From NCBI GenBank assembly GCA_963845975.1, contig CAWJUD010000001.1, positions 434,001 through 498,000 on the forward strand: 64,000 nt of DNA. Reading direction: 5' to 3'. The translations under genes and the position numbers were made by a program. Below are positions 28,701 to 33,590 of the stretch, piece by piece (position 1 is the stretch's first letter; the number at the start of each line of letters is the position of its first letter). The DNA is from JBEKIK01 sp963845975 (GTDB lineage: Bacteria > Planctomycetota > Planctomycetia > Pirellulales > Thermoguttaceae). The notes under the pieces were generated by a model that was not told the origin of the DNA, ran no database searches, and saw only the letters and a program-made list of their open reading frames with translations.

Positions 28701-30399
28701 TTACGTGGGCGGATACATGTACGACAAGGTTTCGCACGTCTTCACCAACGCGCACCTGACCGCGGCGATTACCATCCCCGCCCCCCCGGTCCAATCCTTC
28801 GCATTATCCGGTCCCACCTCGGGCACATTTGCTGCCGGGCAGAATATTACGATCACGTGGACGGCTGCCAATGTCTCGGCCAACGACGTAATCACTCTCT
28901 GCCTGGACACGGATACCACACTGTGGAACGGAAACGAAAAATGGATCGAAATCGATAAGGTAACTGCTACGAATGGGAACGGCTCGTACGCCTTCAATCC
29001 GGCCGGGTTCCCCTCGGGTACTTATTACGCGGGCGGATACATGTACGACAAGGTGACGCACGTCTTCACCAACTCGCACCTGACCGCGCCGATCACCATC
29101 CCCGCCCCCCCAGTCCAATCCTTCGCATTATCCGGTCCCACCTCGGGTACATTCGCCCCCGGCCAGAATATTACGATCACCTGGACGGCCGCCAATGTCT
29201 CGGCCAACGATGTAATCACTCTCTGCCTGGACGCCGACAAGACGCTCTGGAACGGCAACGAGAAATGGATCGAAATTGATAAAGTGGCTGCCGCCAATGG
29301 TAACGGCTCGTACGCCTTCGATCCGACCGGATTCGCCCCGGGCACGTATTACGTGGGCGGATACATGTACGACAAGGTCTCGCATGTCTTCACCAACGCA
29401 CACCTGACCTCGGCGATTACCATCCCGGCGCCGAGCTTCACTTTGTCCGGTCCCACCTCGGGTACATTCGCCCCCGGCCAGAATATTACGATCACCTGGA
29501 CGGCCGCCAATGTCTCGGCCAACGACGTAATCACTCTCTGCCTGGACGCCGACAAGACGCTCTGGAACGGCAACGAGAAATGGATCGAAATTGATAAAGT
29601 GGCTGCCGCCAATGGCAACGGCTCGTACGCCTTCGATCCGACCGGATTCGCCCCGGGCACTTATTATGTGGGCGGATACATGTACGACAAGGTCTCGCAC
29701 GTCTTCACCAACGCGCACCTGACCGCGCCGATCACCATCCCGGCGCCGACCTTCACGTTGAACGGCCCAGCCTCGGGGCAATATACCGTCGGGCAGCCTG
29801 TTACAATCACATGGACGGCCGCCAACGCGTCGGCCAACAGCGTAATCAGCCTTTGTTTCGACACGGACACCACGCTCTGGAACAGCAACGATCACTGGAT
29901 CGAGATCGACAAGGTGTCGGCCGCAAACGGCGGCGGTTCATACGCCTGGGATACGACCGGAGTCGCCCCGGGCACGTATTACATCGGCGGATACATGTAC
30001 GACAAGGTGACGCACGTTTTCAGCAATGCGCATCTGCTGCAATCCTTCACCATCGTGGCCGCATCGCCCCAATCGCAGACGGCCAATTTGGCGGCTTTGA
30101 CCGGCAATCTCGGCGGATTAATCGGCGCGCCGGCCGCTCAGGGCGGAACGGACGGGGCGAGCCTGGTCGATAACACGAGTAGTTTGGCGGTCACAAGCAA
30201 AGATCTTGTTTTCAGCTCCGCCGAACTGACGCCATCGAGCGCCTCGCAGCGGGTCACAGACGCTGGCGGGGCGGATAATCAGGACAACGAAGAGCTGCTT
30301 GCACTGGCCGACAAAAAGGAAGAGCTCTCGGCGGTGGATGCGGCCTTGCAGGATCAAGACACCTGGCTGGACAAATCCTCGGCAAATTGGCTGGCCTAA
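16771..30399 (+). CDS. Giant LEPR-XLL exoprotein with Calx-beta-like, leishmanolysin-like and repeat domains
   Basis: A 4542-residue surface or secreted protein. Residues 44-50 (LEQRMLL) are a LEPR-XLL-type motif typical of large planctomycete exoproteins. About 481-1596 hold ten repeats of roughly 110 residues with SVPEG...FTV, LTFTPxNWNxPQ and DADxxNGTA motifs, Calx-beta-like. Repeats of the form VAMDxDGDFVVTWxS...YGIYAQRY occur near 60-110, 1600-1680, 2360-2540, 2990-3180 and 3370-3757. A zinc-protease domain lies at about 2720-2965: H2825-E-M-A-H2829, third ligand H2886 (GHW), Met-turn M2912 (ELMTG), as in leishmanolysin-like M8 enzymes. Six near-identical 105-108 residue repeats follow (3797-4429), then an acidic tail ending KSSANWLA. 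A classical signal peptide is not evident. GTGAGG precedes the ATG. The likely role is adhesion or surface proteolysis. Confidence 0.95.
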   Translation: MSLLRMPKFQRIGTSWESIADFFSGRNRRRPAGGHNRRLMIDPLEQRMLLSVSIGNANDQTVSQTLGSQTTGTAEGIAANRFLFDTGTAGTQAVASDHNGDFVVAWTRYDPLIDPETGQQVRDPLSGSYMTEGNIYARYFTDEVQRITLPAQMLMNSGTQLPAFSLLYGGNAVQKISISQVYPSGSTTAGTVQGVFSLGYDLNGDGMIDPVTETTRPIQFDEAAFNSPDPTVNPAVLMQNALRALGGPLSDVTVTALNSHDYEVDFGDASQGQAMRTIAALNPAWPSGRLPPITVDVVRQPIQIGINASTGGPRIYVSSTDVSLTAQSIQTAFSAANWSANGLDPVTVQVTPVNNGVDNPLLTFDITFVGNSGKTDQPQLVFGKMSDASGNSISVDSLNVFNVKTLKEPSPEFRVNPPEPDNPFTVGPDQYEQTDPAVAMDADGDYVITWTSVVPDSVTPGSQTDVFARRFSPSALITKPNMVISSHTLSVLEGNSNTITVMLDSQPLSNLTVTISKESGGDPSLTADKSTLTFTPGNWNQAQTVKFSAATDSNNVNETANFDVSIPGYATQVVNVTDIDTKSLIVSSDNVSVPEGAYNGFTVKLASAPTANVTVNVATVPGGDADLTISGAPLALTFTPGNWNTAQMVTINAANDADTTNGTAVISLTPDVASGYGSRTVNLTEIDKDLNSIMLSAETLSVVEGRSNSFTVALSSAPSGFVEVDILKRADSSSDITSSASTLYFDSFNWNLPRTVTLNAPLEATVNNGTAYFYVYAPYNPEYAFQTVTANEIGVGQFVVSQSFGSIIEGTAGTVTVALTGQPTSTVTVSIIKQAGGDPDLTLAFPASGTLTFNPGNWNSPQTIYISAANDPDAVDGTAVFYLDAPGYISQPIAVAELDTTAPPNLVINLVNPSPPPLTTLLTDPAVVPVAENGNTSITVALPVRPPSDVTLTITKEAGGDPGLTVTTPASQTLSFTPANYNVGQTITFHDAPDADAINGVAVFYLDVPGYARQKIFVSELDTTKSADITVGYPPASNRIVVVPEGGTNTFTVVLTTTPAVGADVTVTLTAQAISDADLTVAPATLTFTNANNTPQTVTVTAAVDADTADGIAYFDLTAPGLITQTVTLIENDNTPMDLVITPRNLFVPEGGTNTFTVALSNAPTANVTVTIGKQINGDPDLTNPNANLVTGLQTLTFTPANWNTPQTVTINAAEDADNTDGTSLFYVSSVGITTQVVTAMELDNDVPDVKISNSNTSFVPIQDISVLEGDAVGHTFYVSLPSSPTYDLTVNIDKQPGGDAAISTNKTTLTFTADVWNASHTVILTHGNWNTPQAVKITSANDANAINGTADFYISAIGYTVQAIAVTQIDVNASPVVILSDTASVPEGGFKLFPIKLAYKPISDVTVAIAPEPGGDADLSATPATFTFTSSNWYIPQTLIFCDAEDPDTVNGTAIFDITATTPTSEGTTTPVTTFPILTVTANEVDNDSNTLIVSTDLVQILEGTTGTFTITLPNQPTSDVTVTIARQAGGDPNLRAIPTTLTFSSDPNAPNAWNKPQAVKILSSSDPDIVNGAAQFLISAWGYVSTTVTASDLDYVQGARPLGNAFRVNTYTPNKQYNASVSMDNDGNFVVSWTDEGQFTSFFNNIQAQRFDRDGNRIGSQFQVNPESTASEYESYASMSPDGHFLITWVEARSGDQPEVVMAKVWDQQGQVIANQFDVDLGFAPTAAWDTGNNYVITFDRINWGTPPVNDNQLDVDRPAVSEGSIYSGGVYQIRYSIVTDATGAVTSGNTVTLPLCRVNSAWTDPTNSSSAGYITSWPYYQGNNQVAIDADGDITTVFDGYGAESDYTLNLDDTINNDLWNAQLSGLTFQDVSLLQTYYPYVYQNLIYGSKATDAQLADLNNALQLYYYSTYNSILKQTNAIYGTMYEPNGYIRGEPNGVQFSQFDAFRVVNPDGSVNMNFDMSGVQSDVVANSMMDGHDAQYILGIDPLATTGSFTLAVTNAETTDNNSTTTNITIVPTYLPNGGPVDVTRTATAIQNALNGITVRLGSTATTNQAVVVRLITALEISNRSGTHWPLNNTPGYQYYEITFSYLVHNLTDLTLATAANPYTMQYTVPGATQPVAALFPLVSVLTAPDPGTVQEYSSIAMQPSGNFVVVWTQSDRYSNGSASFTDLNRNQSELLGTSIHYRTYTESTDTAGPLATDFILTDGTRLRNGGQVNQPLQYMVVSFDEPMMTTGASSVTDPRNWALMKDGTVINGGISKIYYGLNMASQLGQSGLSQFSGLLNSSASNRYEAVIILDGNGMAAGTPALVNGHYQIVALNSLRDVAGNPLGRTGYNLNGNNFSRSFDVAVPYGTESIVNITTAGSQTTSSNVQGLADDGNGQVVASDGNGDSVAVWTSNTAGKEGVYARMYTVTWTLNGSTRQNATVPGSEIFVSADPYASNAAAAMDGDGDFVVTWSSDIKDPGDSTTSWDVYARRYNATGQALSDVFMVNSYTPDIQRNSSVAMDAQGDFVITWQSMNQDGSGYGIYAQRYSPSGIPLDGNNETQEISLIGRPKGTLALHWEGDSNPNNNVSPVITLQGLQGEAPSLVGQIQNALDAMGITAIVTAISGTDILINFYGIYTDVDVPQITIDHSSLTGDAGFQFNITTQAQGVSGEIRVNDTTVGDQVDPSIAMNDRGDMAVTWTGYGQDGDAPYQSNIYVKNFAAPTTSNFDITLRFGGGLTPSQEAIFDMAASRWESIIIGDIPDVISPLVGYVDDVMIDASGVFIDGPGGILGQAGPQEFRNVSFLPDYGIMQFDTADLADMQASGQLLDVITHEMAHVLGFGTIWTNLGVYVNGSGQYTGAAALAAYQSEFVGQQNATFVPVELGGGPGTADGHWNEVDGGAGPTGIVDTQGRDMEFELMTGWLNSPTFISQTTAYQFQDLGYVVNAGAALNLPQLSYSNPSPITGWMENLTGPRSYVDALPANVGGGNSTARLASLPEARVNTTIANDQKWSSVAIDANGDFVVTWTSYGQDGGGNGYGAGVNGQNGVYARRFNANGSAGGNEFKVNAFTANNQQHSQVAMDVAGDFVITWESFQDRPSVGSGQPDLPNSYGIYAQRYARASQIGVSLLLGPNGEVGTEFRLNSTTDGDQRYPSVAMDATGDIIAVWSGNGLGDPTGIFSQRYNNLNDTAGPFVTEVSNYSTSGGVSTLTPIYTGATIVDPISQFVITFDENLNTTYGPGGTHSITNLSNWQLTQNGVAVRNGVASVQFDLNQAHKSGLANADSGKYEAVVTFDIDPNTAGNQALTTNTPGQYALTISDNVQDIFGNALDGNLDSAPGGNYVFSVLIPTQQQTGPQPPPTVTPPGPPSAPGTPNYTGDTIVNTNQIGLQDQPAVASDAIGEYVVVWTTDAADGSSDIMAQRFDKYGRMVGSQTIVSSFTAGNQSQPDVAMDPLGNFVVAWAGYGADDDVGVYARIFDTFGKATGDQFRVNQFRTNIQDLPRVAMDPNSDFVVSWTSYGQAVPSEPSVGDIYARRYNILGKPQSDEFLVNSSTTRHQTLSDVAMDSKGDFAIVWESDQQDGSSFGIYGQRYNSAGQRSGGEFQINSYTNDKQVDPRVAMDSSGDFVATWSSFGQDGSGYGVYAQRFNSAGARLGTEFRVNQTTPNWQYQPSVSMDNAGDFVITWSTFGQDTDLTKDYGIYARMYKSNGSDYINPASGSALGEFRVNAFVIGNQMTPDVAMDSDGDYVTVWAGPDIDVTGVYCRVIAVNTSTYTPVASVTTNGQFYGVPYIDSTNPAPTPNTTPTFTLTGPISGSYVSGQSITIAWSAANVSANDIISLCLDTDTTLWNGNEKWIEIDKVTATNGNGSYTFDPAGFAPGTYYVGGYMYDKVTYVFTNAHLTSTITIPAPTFALSSPTSGSYASGHNITITWTAANVSANDIISLCLDTDTTLWNGNEKWIEIDKVTATNGNGSYTFDPAGFAPGTYYVGGYMYDKVSHVFTNAHLTAAITIPAPPVQSFALSGPTSGTFAAGQNITITWTAANVSANDVITLCLDTDTTLWNGNEKWIEIDKVTATNGNGSYAFNPAGFPSGTYYAGGYMYDKVTHVFTNSHLTAPITIPAPPVQSFALSGPTSGTFAPGQNITITWTAANVSANDVITLCLDADKTLWNGNEKWIEIDKVAAANGNGSYAFDPTGFAPGTYYVGGYMYDKVSHVFTNAHLTSAITIPAPSFTLSGPTSGTFAPGQNITITWTAANVSANDVITLCLDADKTLWNGNEKWIEIDKVAAANGNGSYAFDPTGFAPGTYYVGGYMYDKVSHVFTNAHLTAPITIPAPTFTLNGPASGQYTVGQPVTITWTAANASANSVISLCFDTDTTLWNSNDHWIEIDKVSAANGGGSYAWDTTGVAPGTYYIGGYMYDKVTHVFSNAHLLQSFTIVAASPQSQTANLAALTGNLGGLIGAPAAQGGTDGASLVDNTSSLAVTSKDLVFSSAELTPSSASQRVTDAGGADNQDNEELLALADKKEELSAVDAALQDQDTWLDKSSANWLA
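18211..21560 (+). repeat. Ten Calx-beta-like coding repeats within the giant gene
   Basis: Each unit of about 330 bases encodes a VPEG...FTVxL...GGDPDL...LTFTPxNWNTPQ...DADxxNGTAxFY pattern and ends in an acidic xELD or xEID. The copies are clearly diverged, unlike the C-terminal repeats. The eighth unit contains a duplicated HGNWNTPQAVKI strand, a sign of internal slippage. Confidence 0.75.
28159..30057 (+). repeat. Six near-identical tandem coding repeats
   Basis: Repeat starts fall at 28159, 28474, 28798, 29122, 29437 and 29752, so spacing is exactly 315 or 324 bases (the 9-base difference is a PVQ-type linker insertion). Each encodes GPxSGxxxxGQxITITWTAAN, LCLDTDTTLWNGNEKWIEID and PGTYYVGGYMYDKV. 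The pattern resembles the Ig-like Kre9/KNH N-terminal domain of surface proteins. DNA identity between inner copies is very high over long runs, pointing to recent duplication or gene conversion; the sixth copy is the most diverged. Confidence 0.85.
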
Positions 30400-30426
30400 T
30401 ATTCAAGTCATAAAACCGCAACCAAT

Positions 30427-30459
30427 AGCCCCCGGCGCGTTCGCCGGGGGCTTTATTTT
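30427..30459 (+). terminator. Rho-independent terminator of the giant gene
   Basis: A perfect 11-bp stem (AGCCCCCGGCG / CGCCGGGGGCT) with a CGTT loop, followed by TTATTTTA, begins 28 bases after the giant gene's stop. This is the best terminator in the window. Confidence 0.9.
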
Positions 30460-30519
30460 AGAATACAATGCGGATCGTGTGGAACGGCTATATCGCATCT
30501 CGGATCAGTGTAGCGTGTT

Positions 30520-30600
30520 GGGTGCCATGCCCACGCTTGTCGTGGGCATGTTGTCCCGAGAATTACGCCACATTGCCACGCAAGCGTAGGCATGGCACCC
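30520..30600. repeat. Dispersed palindrome, GGGTGCCATGCC family
   Basis: Outer arms GGGTGCCATGCC (30520-30531) and GGCATGGCACCC (30589-30600) are perfect inverted copies. Inside, ATGCCCAC and GTGGGCAT form a second hairpin (30527-30549). A close relative lies at 57376-57457. The element sits between the convergent giant-protein and glycosyltransferase genes. Confidence 0.65.
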
Positions 30601-30639
30601 GCTAAATATTTAGGAAAAAATGCCGTTAATGGCGGGCGG

Positions 30640-33069
30640 CTAGGAAACCTTGGCCAGCGGGACGGCCGGGGAGGGCGATTCAAGGCCGGCCGGGTTTTTT
30701 CCAGTTAAATCCTGCAAGGCTTCCAAGATCTGTTCGGCGCGGGTATTCCAGCTATTGGCCCAGGCGCAATTCCGCAGCGCCATTTTAAATTTTTCATCCC
30801 GGCCCAAGGCAATCGCCTGGTCCAGGCATTCGGCAAATTCCCCCTCGTTTTCGGCGATAAGAACGGATTCGTATTTTCGGCATTCAAAAATGCCGGTGGA
30901 GACCACCGGTTTTCCGCCCGCCATGTATTCAAAGAGTTTCAGGGGAGAAACGGCATGGGTGATGTCGTTGACCAGAAAGGGAATCACAGCCGCGTCGAAA
31001 TAAGCCAAATATCGGGGTAATTCCGCATAGGGTTTTTCACCCAGGTAACGGACGTTTACACATTCGGCGAGGAGATCTTGAATTTTTTCCGGGCAATTGG
31101 TCAAACCCATTAATACGAATTGATATTGCGGCCTATGTTTGGCGGCGGATTTGATCAAATCGAAATCAAACCATTCGGCGATTGCCCCATAGTAACCGAT
31201 TATTTTAGTGCCTTCAAATGGCAAATCGGCGGGACGTTGAAGGAAGTTATTCGCGAAATCCCCGGCTTTCACGGCATTCGGAACAAGCAATATGTCGGGA
31301 CGCCTCGAACGGTATTGTTGATGGAGTTTAAGGGAACTGGTAATGACGACATCGGCTTCGCCGAGGAGTTTTTCGTGGTAATAGAGGTAATTATTATTTG
31401 CTCCCCGGCCCATGCGGACGTCGCCCTCAGCATGAATAGCCGGGTCGTCAAGGATGTCGTAAATGATCTTTCGTTTGGGCCATTGTTTAAGCTTTGGGTA
31501 TAGGTACGCATGATATATATACAGCACGGGATTGGTCAAATACAAATCTCTATCGGAGCGGAGGAGATGCAACAAAGGGGGCTTGGAAGGGGATTCACTG
31601 GGGGACGGATGCGGAGATGACGAATCGGAAACGAAAAAGGCGTGATGTCCTAATTCGGCGAAGGCCTCGAAAAGCTGTTGGGGCCGTTGCTTTGCCCGCT
31701 CCCAAGTAATGCCCGGAGTAGATAGATGCAGAAACGACCAGCAGGGACCGGCACCGATATGAATCGTTTCCCGCCGCGGAAGCAACTCGCCCAGGTATTG
31801 CTCCCAACGCTCGCGCCAAGCGTCCAGGGAGAAACATTTACTTACTTCCCGGGCATTATGTTGCAGGCGCCGTCGCAATTGCGGATCGGAAATCAGCTTT
31901 TTTATGGCTTCCTTGACTTCCTCGGTCTTCGGGGCCACGAGCAAGCCGTTATGTCCGTTGATGACCAGATCGGCCAGACCGCCCACGTCGGTGGCGATCA
32001 CGGCGTTGCCGCTGGCCATGGCCTCGATGCAAGACAAAGAGGTGCCTTCGCTGGATACGGTGGGAATCAGGGTGATGTCGGCGGCCTGGTAGGCTTTATG
32101 CATGTCTTCTGGTTCAAGATGATAATGTCGGACCCGGCCGGGGTATTGTTCAACGAGTTGGCCGACCCGCTCCAATTCCACAGGATCGCCTTTTCCCACG
32201 AAATGAAATTCGACGTTTGCATATCGCCGGCAAAAATATGGAATTAGTTCCGCTACAAGCCAGAATCCCCGCGGTTCGTAAAGCCGCCGCGGATATAGGA
32301 TCACGATATTTTCCGCACTGCTCGGATTATGTGAAGGAGTGAATGCGTCCAGATCGACGAAATTGGGGATATACGCCATTTTGCCGCTCTGCTTGACGTC
32401 GGTGGCCCGAACCCAGTTGATGGTGTTCGTGTCGACCGATACCAAGTGCCGGCAATTGCCGAGGGCCTTCAACAGGCGATCACGCATGGCATCGCCTTTG
32501 CGTTGCGGATATTGGTAGGCCGCGTGATCCCACCAAATTCCGTGGCTTATCCCCAGGCTGTTGGGATGGGCGTATGGGTAAGCGTAAGAAAAAGCGAAGT
32601 AAATCGTCAGCGCCCCGGGCGGGACGCGGCGGTGGAACTCCCGATTCAAAAGTTCAATGTCGCCGGAGGCGGGAAGGCCCTCGACGCACAAATCGTTGTA
32701 CCAGCGGACCCAGGATGACCTGCCGCACTGGTAAACGGCGGTTTCATAGCCGAGTTTCCGGATAATTCGATTCAGCTCTATGAGATAGCGTTCCGCCCCG
32801 CCGCAATACATGTCCTTGCCTTCGAAATCGAAGAACAGCGGGGTGAGGATGTTTACCACGTGCGGGCGCGGTTTGCGCTCGAACTCGCGGATGTCGCGGC
32901 GATCCAAATAATTTTTATAATAAACGCAAAAGCGGCCGATGACAGGCGCCGATCGCAGTTTTTTATAAACGCCTTGGACAAAAGCGTCGTAATTGCCCCG
33001 CATTAATAAAACAACGGCTCGCTTTGAAAGCCGCTCAATGGATTTAAGCCGATCGAAATGCGCCCGCAA
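30640..33069 (-). CDS. Fused double GT4-type glycosyltransferase
   Basis: An 809-residue protein with two glycosyltransferase modules of the GT-B fold. Module 1 (about 65-430) has the GGAERYLIELNRI start, NFVDLDAF and the acceptor-donor motif SSEGTSLSCIEAMASGNAVI. Module 2 (about 435-790) has TWERAKQRPQQLFEAFAELG, DILDDPAIHAEGD, ITSSLKLHQQYR, IGYYGAIAEWFDFDLI and SPLKLFEYMAGGKPVVSTG. Between GHHAFFVSD and LLHLLRSD the second module holds a Ser/Pro insert (SSPHPSPSESPSKPP). The start is uncertain: TTG at 33069 is the earliest possible and lacks a ribosome binding site; ATG at 33003 is an alternative. It probably builds a polysaccharide or glycosylates envelope protein, and faces the GT-C-like gene at 33591 divergently. 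Confidence 0.9.
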   Translation of the reverse strand: MRAHFDRLKSIERLSKRAVVLLMRGNYDAFVQGVYKKLRSAPVIGRFCVYYKNYLDRRDIREFERKPRPHVVNILTPLFFDFEGKDMYCGGAERYLIELNRIIRKLGYETAVYQCGRSSWVRWYNDLCVEGLPASGDIELLNREFHRRVPPGALTIYFAFSYAYPYAHPNSLGISHGIWWDHAAYQYPQRKGDAMRDRLLKALGNCRHLVSVDTNTINWVRATDVKQSGKMAYIPNFVDLDAFTPSHNPSSAENIVILYPRRLYEPRGFWLVAELIPYFCRRYANVEFHFVGKGDPVELERVGQLVEQYPGRVRHYHLEPEDMHKAYQAADITLIPTVSSEGTSLSCIEAMASGNAVIATDVGGLADLVINGHNGLLVAPKTEEVKEAIKKLISDPQLRRRLQHNAREVSKCFSLDAWRERWEQYLGELLPRRETIHIGAGPCWSFLHLSTPGITWERAKQRPQQLFEAFAELGHHAFFVSDSSSPHPSPSESPSKPPLLHLLRSDRDLYLTNPVLYIYHAYLYPKLKQWPKRKIIYDILDDPAIHAEGDVRMGRGANNNYLYYHEKLLGEADVVITSSLKLHQQYRSRRPDILLVPNAVKAGDFANNFLQRPADLPFEGTKIIGYYGAIAEWFDFDLIKSAAKHRPQYQFVLMGLTNCPEKIQDLLAECVNVRYLGEKPYAELPRYLAYFDAAVIPFLVNDITHAVSPLKLFEYMAGGKPVVSTGIFECRKYESVLIAENEGEFAECLDQAIALGRDEKFKMALRNCAWANSWNTRAEQILEALQDLTGKNPAGLESPSPAVPLAKVS

Positions 33070-33266
33070 AAAGCAGCTTTATGACAGTCCAAAATGATCG
33101 CATGATGCACCTGATAGAATTTGTGGATGATTGTAGCACTACAATTTCAGTTGGATCAAGGTCAATTGGCCCACCTGGTTTAAGGGTTTAAAGGCGATGG
33201 CGGCATGCAAACTGCCCTTTGTGAGAGGCCCGTAATGTGATAAACAAAAAGGCGTTATTCGACTTA

Positions 33267-33442
33267 GAGCCTATCCTAAAAGTCCCCTCTCCGGGTACCG
33301 ACGGGCACCATCGGGCACCGATGCGTAGCGTTGGTCGGCATGGTCGGTTGGTCGGGAGAGGGTTAGGGTGAAGGCTAAATCGCCGTGAATTCATTGATAT
33401 AATCACTTGGTATTATTGAGTTTTTTGTTTTGGGATAGGCTC
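33267..33442. mobile_element. MITE-like element with 15-bp terminal inverted repeats
   Basis: GAGCCTATCCTAAAA (33267-33281) and its inverted copy TTTTGGGATAGGCTC (33428-33442) match at 14 of 15 positions. TTA flanks both ends (33264-33266 and 33443-33445), as expected for a 3-base TNA target duplication of some IS5-superfamily elements. The 176-base interior encodes no transposase. It carries a CCCTCTCC/GGAGAGGG palindrome (33285-33362), a text widely repeated in bacterial spacers, and inside that the modular hairpin copy B. Transposition would need an enzyme elsewhere in the genome. Confidence 0.7.
33293..33354 (+). repeat. Modular hairpin element, copy B (three modules)
   Basis: A 62-base element in the loop between TCCCCTCTCC and GGAGAGGG. 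It begins GGGTACCGACGGGCACC and ends GGTCGGTTGGTCG, like copies A (4270-4310) and C (61951-61993). It is about 20 bases longer because it has one extra ACCATC / ATGGT module on each side of the stem. Confidence 0.65.
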
Positions 33443-33590
33443 TTAGAGCGGCAAGCACAGTGAATTTAGAAAACCAGCCAGCCGGGGACGGCCGATGCTA
33501 GAACAAAATAATCACCAGGAATCTGCGGAAATAATACCCACTCGGCCGTACGTTTTAATCACAGGGGGCGATCCTTGAAGGAAGGCTTAT

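Larger units (their letters stand above)
33070..33590. other. Intergenic region holding a MITE-like element
   Basis: A 521-base spacer between divergent glycosyltransferase genes. Positions 33267-33442 are the MITE-like element described separately. The rest is AT-rich and should contain the two promoters; I see no gene in it. Confidence 0.5.

Noticed and set aside
29128..29895. A repetitive minus-strand frame over the C-terminal repeats of the giant gene
   Set aside because: Its repetition simply mirrors the sense-strand repeats; no start signal.
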